From the NCBI RefSeq assembly GCF_052180215.1, contig NZ_CP197471.1, forward strand, positions 2,576,001-2,640,000: a stretch of 64,000 nucleotides of DNA. The letters are read 5' to 3'. How positions within the stretch are numbered: position 1 is the first letter of the stretch; each line of letters opens with the position of its first letter. Below are positions 26,121 through 33,683 of the stretch, in pieces. The notes under the pieces are model-generated. The model searched no databases and was not told where the DNA came from. It was given only the letters and a program-made list of their open reading frames with translations. The position numbers and the translations under genes were made by a program. This DNA is from Pseudoneobacillus sp052180215. Lineage in GTDB: Bacteria; Bacillota; Bacilli; Bacillales; Cytobacillaceae.

Positions 26121-26864
26121 ATGCTAGGAAATATACATTCTATCGAGACTTTAGGAACTGTTGATGGACCAGGAATTCGTTATGTTGTCTTCACACAAGG
26201 CTGTCTCTTACGCTGTCAGTTTTGTCATAATGCTGATACATGGGAGATTGGGACTGGTAAGCAAATGTCTGTTTCCGAACTCATGAATGACTTAATTTCT
26301 TATCTCCCGTTTATTCAGTCTTCCGGTGGCGGTATTACAGTTAGTGGCGGCGAGCCTTTATTACAGTTACCGTTTTTAATCGAATTATTTAAGGAATGTA
26401 AAAAGAAAGGAATTCATACAACGATTGATTCTTCTGGCGGATGCTATTCAAATGCAAAACTATTTCAAGAACAATTGGCAGAACTCCTTCAATATACGGA
26501 TTTAATCTTACTCGATTTAAAACATATTAATCGAAAGAAACACATACAGCTTACTGGAATGCCTAATGACCATATCCTTGAGTTTGCTAAGCTGCTTTCC
26601 AGCAAGCAGGTACCTGTTTGGATTCGCCACGTCTTGGTACCAACCATCACAGATGATGAAACAGATTTAAATGAAATGGCAAATTTTATTTCTACACTTA
26701 ACAATGTAAAAAAGATTGAAATACTTCCATACCACAAACTTGGGGTCTATAAATGGGAAGCACTCGGGCTTCAATATCCACTAAAAGAAATAGAGCCACC
26801 GAATGATTCACAAGTTGAAAAGGCTTTGCATATTTTAAAAGGGAAGTGTCAGTTTACTTCTTAA
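26121..26864 (+). CDS. pflA: Pyruvate formate-lyase activating enzyme (radical SAM)
   Basis: 247 residues from ATG 26121, chosen because AAGGGAG lies just upstream; an earlier in-frame ATG (26088) has none. The radical-SAM cluster motif is Cys28-x3-Cys32-x2-Cys35 (CLLRCQFC), followed by the SAM-binding SGGEPLL (about 83-89). It generates the glycyl radical on PflB. Second gene of the pflBA operon, ending at a GC-rich terminator. Confidence 0.95.
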   Translation: MLGNIHSIETLGTVDGPGIRYVVFTQGCLLRCQFCHNADTWEIGTGKQMSVSELMNDLISYLPFIQSSGGGITVSGGEPLLQLPFLIELFKECKKKGIHTTIDSSGGCYSNAKLFQEQLAELLQYTDLILLDLKHINRKKHIQLTGMPNDHILEFAKLLSSKQVPVWIRHVLVPTITDDETDLNEMANFISTLNNVKKIEILPYHKLGVYKWEALGLQYPLKEIEPPNDSQVEKALHILKGKCQFTS

Positions 26865-26887
26865 TTGTTTTAACTCCCCCTATTTAT

Positions 26888-26917
26888 GTGCTGCACGAAG
26901 GTGTGGCACTTTTTTTA
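26888..26917 (+). terminator. Terminator of pflBA
   Basis: GTGCTGCAC pairs with GTGTGGCAC (including G-T pairs) around GAAG, followed by TTTTTTT. Confidence 0.8.
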
Positions 26918-26967
26918 TTTATTATTTTCCAAAGTTTCTATATAATGGAATCGAGAGGTGATGACAA

Positions 26968-28044
26968 ATGGTCTACCAAACTGGTAAAACCAAATGGGGA
27001 ATCTTTTCAACACTAATACTATTAATATTTACCGCAAACTATACAATCTATCATCAACCTATCTTTTTCCCTTTAGATAATAAAATCGTTATAGCTTCCT
27101 TAATTGATTTTATTATTGTTATTCCAGTTATGACTTACCTTTTCATAATCAGAAAAAGATATTCATTAAAGATGATTGGAATACCCGTTCTTGGTGGTTA
27201 TGGTGCTGCCAAGTTAATCATCCCAGATGAATTATTAAGTTCTTACTCCCAAGTTACCTGGTTCATTATTGCAGGTGAGCTAATCATAGTCCTAATGGAA
27301 ATTTATCTACTTTATAAAATAGTGACCAAATTTCCAAAATTAGTGAAGGAATTTAAGGAAAGACGCGAGAACGGAATTTATTTTCCCGAAAACATCAGTA
27401 TTGTGATAGAACATATTATGCCCCATTCACTAACGAAAAGAATTATGTCAACTGAAGCAGCTATCTACTATTATGCATTGTTTTCTTATCGCAAAAAATT
27501 GAAATACAGCACTACCAATACGTTTACCTATCATTTAAAGACAAGCTCTATTGCCCTTAATATTATGCTTATTCATGCGATAGCAATCGAGACGATTGGA
27601 CTTCATTATTTATTACATCAAATGAATCCTATCCTTTCTTATATTTTATTAATTTTAAATGTATATACCGTTTTGCTATTTTTAGCTGAAATTCAAGCAA
27701 TCCGTCTTTCGCCTATTCAATTAAATTCCGAAAAATTAAACCTTCAAATTGGTTTAATGAAAAGAATAACAGTACCGATTAATCAAATTGCTAATATATC
27801 ATACTACTCAGGTCCAGATCCTTTGAGTAAGACAGAATTAAAACATACCTTTGATGCTAGGATCAATGATTTTATTACAGAAAAACCTACGTTTGAAGTG
27901 ACACTAAAAGAGCCATTAACAGCAAACCTTTTATACGGCTTTACCAAAAAAGTAGATCGTATTGTTTTAACAGTCGATGAACCAGAACGCTTTTATCAAG
28001 CACTTAAAAATGTTTTAAATGAAAAAAAGATGGATGAAGACTGA
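26968..28044 (+). CDS. Hypothetical multispan membrane protein
   Basis: 358 residues from ATG 26968, GAGGTGATG upstream. Segments at about 12-30, 42-62, 68-82 and 92-116 form an N-terminal membrane bundle; two more lie at about 190-240. The C-terminal ~100 residues are soluble and look like a small PH/YcxB-type beta domain (KLNLQIGLMKRITVPINQIANISY), as found in bacterial membrane-anchored PH proteins. No catalytic motif seen and the family is not recognised with confidence. Monocistronic with its own terminator. Confidence 0.65.
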   Translation: MVYQTGKTKWGIFSTLILLIFTANYTIYHQPIFFPLDNKIVIASLIDFIIVIPVMTYLFIIRKRYSLKMIGIPVLGGYGAAKLIIPDELLSSYSQVTWFIIAGELIIVLMEIYLLYKIVTKFPKLVKEFKERRENGIYFPENISIVIEHIMPHSLTKRIMSTEAAIYYYALFSYRKKLKYSTTNTFTYHLKTSSIALNIMLIHAIAIETIGLHYLLHQMNPILSYILLILNVYTVLLFLAEIQAIRLSPIQLNSEKLNLQIGLMKRITVPINQIANISYYSGPDPLSKTELKHTFDARINDFITEKPTFEVTLKEPLTANLLYGFTKKVDRIVLTVDEPERFYQALKNVLNEKKMDED

Positions 28045-28067
28045 TAACTTAGTTATCAGTCTTTTTT
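28040..28067 (+). terminator. Terminator of the 26968 gene
   Basis: GACTGATAAC pairs with GTTATCAGTC, then TTTTTT; it overlaps the stop codon. Confidence 0.88.
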
Positions 28068-28154
28068 ATAAACCCATTTATTTCCATTAACAGTATTTGA
28101 ACTTCCATTCCCCATTGTGAATATGATGTTATCGAAAATGGAGTGAAGACACCT

Positions 28155-29024
28155 ATGAAATGGAAATGGTTATTTAGTATGTTGATCCCCATTATAATTT
28201 TATTAATCCTTCCTTTTCTTACAACAAACCATTCAGCAATAAAATCTACAGACAAGCTCTATCCCTCTAAGCAATATTTTCCTGTTTTCCAACAAAATTA
28301 TTTGATGGGTGAACGAGATAAGAAAACCACCGAAAGGAACAATTCTAGTCATAATCCTACTAAAAAAGAGCAAACGCCAGCTCTCCTTTGGGGAGTAGAC
28401 TCTGCAAGTACTGTCGATGCTAAATTACTGAAATGCACACGAGATTATTATGGAGTTCCGGCCATTTGGGGAAGATATATAGGTACAAAGGACAATGTAT
28501 CATCTGGACTAACAAAGACAGAAATTGACCTTCTCCACAGCAAAAAAGTAAAGGTCTTACTGATTTATAATCATTTTGTTGATGCTACAGGCTATGAAAA
28601 TGGAAAAAAAGAAGCGAAACAAGCTATTAGCCTAACTGCTAAACTTGGAATACCTAAAGGTAAGGCGTTATTTGCAGATATTGAGCCCACTTATCCAGTT
28701 GATTCCGAATTCATCAAGGGATGGGTTGACGAACTTTCTCAGTCTGAATATCGTGCAGGGATTTATGGATTATTTAATCCCGAAAATAAATTATTAGCAG
28801 CCTATCAAAATGCTGTTTCAAACAACCCAAATATTCAAAAGAACACGATTATTTGGACTGCATCTCCACACCTTGGTGTTACAAATAAAAAGAACCAACC
28901 TACCTTTAAACCACAAGGACCAAAAGATTCATTACTCTTTGGCTGGCAATATGGAATCGAAGCCAAAAACTGTAATATAGACACCAACCTCTTTTCCAAC
29001 AAAATAATCCCATACACATGGTAA
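28155..29024 (+). CDS. DUF1906 (glycoside-hydrolase-like) secreted or anchored protein
   Basis: 289 residues if started at ATG 28155 (GGAG 11 nt upstream; a GTG at 28143 is the alternative). An N-terminal hydrophobic segment (about 4-25) is a signal or anchor, followed by a Lys/Thr-rich linker. From about 80, WGVDSASTVDAKLLKCTRDYYGVPAIWGRYIG and ALFADIEPTYP (acidic pair at the barrel end) match the TIM-barrel DUF1906/Rv2525c-like domain. Related proteins are thought to act on cell-wall glycans. Its stop codon lies inside palindrome copy 3. Confidence 0.75.
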   Translation: MKWKWLFSMLIPIIILLILPFLTTNHSAIKSTDKLYPSKQYFPVFQQNYLMGERDKKTTERNNSSHNPTKKEQTPALLWGVDSASTVDAKLLKCTRDYYGVPAIWGRYIGTKDNVSSGLTKTEIDLLHSKKVKVLLIYNHFVDATGYENGKKEAKQAISLTAKLGIPKGKALFADIEPTYPVDSEFIKGWVDELSQSEYRAGIYGLFNPENKLLAAYQNAVSNNPNIQKNTIIWTASPHLGVTNKKNQPTFKPQGPKDSLLFGWQYGIEAKNCNIDTNLFSNKIIPYTW

Positions 29025-29072
29025 CGCAGTAAAGCAGTGGGGGTCAGACCCCCACCGCTTTACTGCGTTACC
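29020..29072. repeat. 53-bp near-perfect palindrome, GGGGGTCAGACCCCC core (copy 3)
   Basis: Arms GGTAACGCAGTAAAGC and GCTTTACTGCGTTACC enclose the core, centred on A29046, with one arm mismatch beside the core. It contains the stop codon of the DUF1906 gene and separates convergent genes, so it may act as a bidirectional terminator. Confidence 0.85.
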
Positions 29073-29093
29073 TTATTACTTCCTTGTTTAATT

Positions 29094-30656
29094 TTATCTT
29101 ATGATTTGATCGGTTATTTCTTCTTGCTCTTGTTCTGCGATTTCGCTAGAAATTATTTCATCTTTTTCTAATTTACGAATCGCTTCATGTTCCGCATAAA
29201 GCAATCTTTTTTTAATCGCCTCAGTTTGAGTTTCTTTTAAGTGCGGAAAACGATTAAATAGTTCATTCATTTTCTCCTGTGTAGCTTCAATTTTACTTTC
29301 ATATTCCTCAACCAATTGTCTAGTTACAGGTTCTGTAATGTACAGTTTTCTTTTTAGACTTTGAATTTCACTCAGCGCGGTTTCATATCGAAACATACCA
29401 GCCAAAAGCTTTTCATACTCAAGAGCCTCTTCCGTCTGTATAGTTATTCCGAAATAACGAATCAATGGCTTAATCGTCAGTCCTTGTAGGATCAAGGAAA
29501 ATAAAACAACACTGAAAGCAAGTAATAATAGATCTTCTCGAGCAGGAAAGTCCCGAGGCAAACTAAGAACTAAAGCAATAGATAGTGACCCCTTTAAACC
29601 GCCCCAATTAATAATATGTTTCCATTCTTTCGGGAAACTTTTGACCGAAGATAATCCAATATATACAGCAATACTCCTTGCAATTAAAACAATCAAAATA
29701 GCGAAAACGATAATCCCCCATTTATCCAAGATAGATATCCGAGTGATTTCTAATCCAACCATTAAAAAAACAATGGAGTTAGCTAGTAGTGCGGCTACAT
29801 CCCAAAAATTATTGATGTTTAATTTAGTAGTTGGAGTCATTCCAATACTTCCTCCATAATTTCCAAAAATCAGGGCTGCTACCACCACAGCAATAACACC
29901 GGAAGCATGAACACTTTCAGCTAGAATAAACGACCCATAGAATAAAATCACACTAAAAATGATTTCTAGTGGATAATCATCATAATACTTTGTTAAAATG
30001 GAAAATCCATACCCTAATGATCCCCCAATGATTAAGCCAAGTGAAATCACTCTAATAAACTCCCATAGTCCCATGCCAAGCCCTAACCATCCAGCATCTA
30101 TATAGGTCAATAAATAGAAAGCGGAGATTTTAAATAAAACTACAGCTAAACCATCATTAAAAAGACTTTCCCCTTCAATCACGATGGCTAATCGTTTTTT
30201 TACTCCAACACTTTTAAAAATAGATAATACACTTACAGGGTCTGTTGCACTCATTAAAGCCGCGAAGACGAAAGCACTCGATAGCGGCAATTTTAAAAAA
30301 TAATACCCTGAAAAGCCGATAATTAAAAATGATATAAAGGTAGCACCAAAGGATAACGACAAGATGGGATTTTTATTATCACGCAAATGATGAAAAGGTA
30401 ATTTTAATGCAGCTTCTCCTAGTAATGCTGGCAGAAATAATGTGATAATAACAAAATTAAATACCTCTCCTTCGGTTATAAAAAGTTTAACCGATTCAAG
30501 AATAGGAATGTTAAAAAGTCCAATTAAAGCGCCTACAATGACTAAAGCAATTGGATATGGTTGATTAAACTTTTTAGCAATGGCTGTCACGCCTGCCGCA
30601 ATCATTACTAGAAATAAACTTAATTCAAATACATGGTGCAAATCTAATTCATTCAT
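29094..30656 (-). CDS. CPA1-type Na+/H+ antiporter
   Basis: 520 residues. Twelve or so membrane segments, with the ion-binding helices carrying SATDPVSV (about 136-143) and IEGESLFNDG (about 161-170), both diagnostic for NhaP/NHE-type exchangers. The C-terminal ~110 residues are cytosolic and coiled-coil-like (SEIQSLKRKLYITEP...), likely regulatory. GGGAGG precedes the ATG. It exchanges internal Na+ (or K+) for protons; ion choice cannot be read here. Confidence 0.9.
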   Translation of the reverse strand: MNELDLHHVFELSLFLVMIAAGVTAIAKKFNQPYPIALVIVGALIGLFNIPILESVKLFITEGEVFNFVIITLFLPALLGEAALKLPFHHLRDNKNPILSLSFGATFISFLIIGFSGYYFLKLPLSSAFVFAALMSATDPVSVLSIFKSVGVKKRLAIVIEGESLFNDGLAVVLFKISAFYLLTYIDAGWLGLGMGLWEFIRVISLGLIIGGSLGYGFSILTKYYDDYPLEIIFSVILFYGSFILAESVHASGVIAVVVAALIFGNYGGSIGMTPTTKLNINNFWDVAALLANSIVFLMVGLEITRISILDKWGIIVFAILIVLIARSIAVYIGLSSVKSFPKEWKHIINWGGLKGSLSIALVLSLPRDFPAREDLLLLAFSVVLFSLILQGLTIKPLIRYFGITIQTEEALEYEKLLAGMFRYETALSEIQSLKRKLYITEPVTRQLVEEYESKIEATQEKMNELFNRFPHLKETQTEAIKKRLLYAEHEAIRKLEKDEIISSEIAEQEQEEITDQIIR

Positions 30657-30834
30657 TTAATTCCTCCCTGCTACTTAGTATCTTCTAATTTTTCATATTA
30701 TAATATTTACCAAACTTGAAATGAAACCTTTCAACCTTTTATCACGTATGTACAAATAGGAAAAAACCTTCTATTGTATTATTTTGAAAAGCAGATTACA
30801 CTATATACATTCGTTTAAAAATGAGGTGAGACTA

Positions 30835-31119
30835 ATGTTTGAATTTTTGCTTGAATTTTCAGAGATGAACACTCTTGATGCGATATATACAGGAATCATA
30901 CTTGGTCTCGCCATTAAATACGTTTGGTCATCAATTAAATATGAATATTGGGACTCTACTTCATTTACTCATGAATTAACTGGAAGCCGCATACATTCAC
31001 CAAAAATCATATTAAAAAAATACGCAACTAAATCAAATTTATTAGTGAATTGGATTATCCAAATTGTCAGGAGAAAAGAAAACCCTTCCGACGAAACAGA
31101 CAGTATCGTTTTTCCTTAA
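30835..31119 (+). CDS. MifM-like nascent-chain sensor upstream of yidC2
   Basis: 94 residues from ATG 30835 with GAGGTGAG 6 nt upstream. One membrane segment (about 15-33, LDAIYTGIILGLAIKYVW) and a soluble C-terminus with NWIIQIVRRKEN followed by the acidic stretch SDETDS. B. subtilis MifM has nearly the same length (95 aa), one membrane segment, a WI motif and a late acidic arrest stretch. It lies directly upstream of yidC2. MifM stalls the ribosome when membrane insertion is low, which unfolds a hairpin that hides the yidC2 ribosome-binding site. Here the last codons lie in such a hairpin arm. Family assignment rests on position, layout and this hairpin. Confidence 0.7.
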   Translation: MFEFLLEFSEMNTLDAIYTGIILGLAIKYVWSSIKYEYWDSTSFTHELTGSRIHSPKIILKKYATKSNLLVNWIIQIVRRKENPSDETDSIVFP

Positions 31120-31161
31120 CCCATAATAATTTTTTATTTTAGGAGGAAACGGAAAAACGAT
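31105..31161 (+). promoter_or_regulatory. Hairpin masking the yidC2 translation start
   Basis: ATCGTTTTTCC (31105-31115, final codons of the MifM-like ORF) is perfectly complementary to GGAAAAACGAT (31151-31161), which includes the first two bases of the yidC2 ATG. The AGGAGG (31141-31146) lies in the loop. A ribosome stalled near the end of the upstream ORF would cover the 5' arm and free the start. Confidence 0.75.
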
Positions 31162-31942
31162 GAAAAAATATCTAGGAATTGTTATAACTTTATTAATATT
31201 AACTCTAACAGGATGTTCTGCAAATAACAGTAAAGACCCCTCAATGTTTCAACATTATTTAGTGGGGCCATTTAAAACAGCTATTCATTTTACAGCTGAT
31301 ATATTTGGTGGTAATTTTGGTATTGCAATCATATTATTAACGTTAGCTGTTCGATTCGCATTATTACCGTTAATGTTAAAGCAATACAAAAACCAAGCCG
31401 AAATGAAAGTCAAAATGGATCGATTAAAGCCTGAGATGGATGCTATTCAAAAGCGATTAAAGACTGAAAAAGATGAAAAGAAGAAACAAGAAATTCAAAA
31501 GGAAATGATGGGGTTATATCAAAAACACGGTGTAAATCCTTTATCAATGGGTTGCTTACCTGTCTTGATTCAAATGCCTATCCTAATGGGTTTCTACTAT
31601 GCGATCAGAAGTTCCCAAGAAATTGCAACACATTCCTTTTTATGGTTTAGTCTTGGTCAACCGGACACAGTGATTACTATAATAGCAGGTGTAATTTATT
31701 ATTTTCAATTTAAGGTTTCCCAGGCAAATATGCCAACTCAACAACAGCAACAAATGAAAATTATGGGGCTTATGTCTCCACTAATGATTATGTTCTTTTC
31801 TTTTAAAGCCCCTGCCGCCCTTCCACTTTATTGGACAGTTGGAGGAACCTTCCTCATCATCCAAACCATGATTGGAAGAAAAATGTATCCAACAGTTAAA
31901 AGCGAAGAGGTTAAAGTTAATCAACAACAGCAACAGTCATAG
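31160..31942 (+). CDS. yidC2: Membrane protein insertase YidC2 (OxaA family)
   Basis: 260 residues with a lipoprotein signal ending LTGC (Cys19), then five membrane segments. The Oxa1 domain begins FGIAIILLTLAVRFALLPLML (with the conserved positively charged Arg in the groove helix), a coiled cytoplasmic loop (about 75-115), and SMGCLPVLIQMPILMGFYYAI. It inserts membrane proteins with or without SecYEG. The C-tail is glutamine-rich. Placement behind a MifM-like ORF identifies it as the inducible paralogue (YqjG/MisCB type) rather than SpoIIIJ. Confidence 0.92.
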   Translation: MKKYLGIVITLLILTLTGCSANNSKDPSMFQHYLVGPFKTAIHFTADIFGGNFGIAIILLTLAVRFALLPLMLKQYKNQAEMKVKMDRLKPEMDAIQKRLKTEKDEKKKQEIQKEMMGLYQKHGVNPLSMGCLPVLIQMPILMGFYYAIRSSQEIATHSFLWFSLGQPDTVITIIAGVIYYFQFKVSQANMPTQQQQQMKIMGLMSPLMIMFFSFKAPAALPLYWTVGGTFLIIQTMIGRKMYPTVKSEEVKVNQQQQQS

Positions 31943-31950
31943 TCATAAAT

Positions 31951-31981
31951 AAATGCCGGGAATATTATCCCGGCATTTTTC
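31951..31981 (+). terminator. Terminator of yidC2
   Basis: AAATGCCGGGA pairs with TCCCGGCATTT, then TTT. Confidence 0.9.
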
Positions 31982-32571
31982 TATTTCACTAGTTTATTTT
32001 GCAAGTTACCGCGAACTTGCGGCCATTCTTGTTTTAAAATGCTATAAAAAACAGTATCTCTTGTATATCCACTATATATCACTCGATCCTGGCGAAGAAT
32101 ACCCTCTTTTATCCCACCAATTCGCTCAATGGCTTTTTGGGAGCGGACATTGCGAAGATCTGTTTTCAATTGAACTCGATTTAAATCCCACTTTTCAAAC
32201 GCGTGTTCCAGTAATAGTAATTTGCACTCAGTATTAACCCTTGTTCTCCAAACATTTGGGTTATACCATGTCCAACCAATTTCTACACTTTTATGGAATG
32301 GAAGAATATCTAAGAATCGAGTACTACCTACTACTTGATTTGTTTTTTTATCTATAATAACAAAAGGGTATGATGTTCCTTTATCCCTATCTATCATTGC
32401 ACTTCCAACCACATTACGGCAATCCTCAAGACTTCCAATCTTACCGGAAGTAAACTCCCAAATGATCTCTGGTTTTGCTGCTTCCCATAAATCGTCTATT
32501 TGATCTAGTTGCATTGGTACCAGTTTAATGGTTTCCCCGTTTAGTTCAAAAAGCTCGTCCCATAACTTCAT
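31981..32571 (-). CDS. GNAT family N-acetyltransferase (RimJ/RimL type)
   Basis: 196 residues, a single acetyltransferase_3 domain. It reads VGSTRFLDILPFHKSVEIGWTWYNPNVWRTRVNTECKLLLLEHAF, the beta4-alpha3 acetyl-CoA-binding area, and later NVRSQKAIERIGGIKEGILRQ. Related enzymes acetylate protein N-termini or small amines. GAGGAGG lies 8 nt upstream of the ATG. Substrate unknown. Confidence 0.85.
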   Translation of the reverse strand: MKLWDELFELNGETIKLVPMQLDQIDDLWEAAKPEIIWEFTSGKIGSLEDCRNVVGSAMIDRDKGTSYPFVIIDKKTNQVVGSTRFLDILPFHKSVEIGWTWYNPNVWRTRVNTECKLLLLEHAFEKWDLNRVQLKTDLRNVRSQKAIERIGGIKEGILRQDRVIYSGYTRDTVFYSILKQEWPQVRGNLQNKLVK

Positions 32572-32651
32572 AAAAAAATCCTCCTCTTCCAGTACATGTA
32601 ATATTATATAGTAAATACTCGTTCACAAGGTAAAGATTTGTATTTGATGTT

Positions 32652-32684
32652 AAAAAATAAAACCTCCACATTACGTGGAGGTTC
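32652..32684 (-). terminator. Terminator of the MBL hydrolase gene
   Basis: On the minus strand AACCTCCACG pairs with TGTGGAGGTT, then TTATTTTTT. Confidence 0.85.
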
Positions 32685-33533
32685 TTACGTATATCTTCTG
32701 TTCTCTGGTAGAGCAATTTCATCAAAATGCTGTACCAGTTTGTTTAATTCATTGGCTAGTTCTTCACCTGTCATCGGTAATCCGTGCCCAGTTACTGCAA
32801 CGGATGGCTTTAATGCTTCTAATTTTTCCACTGTTCGTTTGGCAGCTTCCCAATCAGTTGTAAAATATTTTGGAGGACCACTTATTTCTTGTTTTTGAAC
32901 CATTACTTTATATAATGATTCTTGTTTTACCGTGACAAATGCATCACCTGCAATAAGAACACGGTCTTCATCTCGATAAAGAGAAATATGTCCAGGCGTA
33001 TGACCTGGAGTGTGAATCCATCTCCACCCTAGCATTCCAGGTACGCTTCCATCATCCGGTAATTTTTCTACATGTTTTGAGATATCAATTCCATGATTGG
33101 GAAACATCGGTGATAATTCACTGACTAGGCCCTCATCTACAGTTGAGTCACCAGGAGGATAATTCTTTTCACCCGTTAAATATGGAATCTCAAGGTGATG
33201 TGCATATACAGGAACATTCCAATGGTCTAAAAGTTCAGCGATACTTCCTACATGGTCAAAATGCCCATGAGTTAAAATAATCGCTTTGGGAGCATTAACT
33301 TCTCCAAATCGATTTTTTACCTCATCGATAATTTCCTTTGCTGAATGAGGCATCCCTGCATCTATTAAAACCCAATTATTAGAATTTCCAATCTCTCCAA
33401 TAAAAAATAAATTAACAATCTGATTACAATAGCAATAAATATCAGGCATAATCAACTGCCCAACACCGCTTCTAATAGAAGTCATTGGCGGTATCATTTC
33501 CTCAAATCTATTTAATGAAGTATCGTCCATCAT
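32685..33533 (-). CDS. MBL-fold metallohydrolase
   Basis: 282 residues with the metal-binding signature His89-x-His91-x-Asp93-His94 (THGHFDHVG), a further His in HTPGHTPGHIS (about 174-184), AGDAF (about 195-199) and GHG near 249. This is a glyoxalase II-like binuclear zinc hydrolase; the HTPGHTPG form is common in the YflN-type branch. Substrate unknown. GGGAG lies just before tandem ATGs. Confidence 0.88.
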   Translation of the reverse strand: MMDDTSLNRFEEMIPPMTSIRSGVGQLIMPDIYCYCNQIVNLFFIGEIGNSNNWVLIDAGMPHSAKEIIDEVKNRFGEVNAPKAIILTHGHFDHVGSIAELLDHWNVPVYAHHLEIPYLTGEKNYPPGDSTVDEGLVSELSPMFPNHGIDISKHVEKLPDDGSVPGMLGWRWIHTPGHTPGHISLYRDEDRVLIAGDAFVTVKQESLYKVMVQKQEISGPPKYFTTDWEAAKRTVEKLEALKPSVAVTGHGLPMTGEELANELNKLVQHFDEIALPENRRYT

Positions 33534-33605
33534 TACACTCCCTAAGCTTTGATATATTTATTGTCCCCATTATTTGTAAAATATATTTCTAGAATGAACG
33601 AAAAT

Positions 33606-33631
33606 AAGCTGACCTCTCATAAGGTCAGCTT
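33606..33631 (-). terminator. Terminator of the ytr-type operon
   Basis: AAGCTGACCT pairs with AGGTCAGCTT, followed on the minus strand by ATTTTCG. Same hairpin also readable on +. Confidence 0.7.
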
Positions 33632-33683
33632 TAGTTAAGGTTGGTAGGCCTTTAAAGATTATTACATTAAGGAAAGATGATTA

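Noticed and set aside
26968..28044. Beta-carotene monooxygenase, a label sometimes given to similar Bacillus proteins
   Set aside because: No iron-ligand histidine pattern of carotenoid oxygenases; the protein is mainly membrane-spanning with a small soluble tail.
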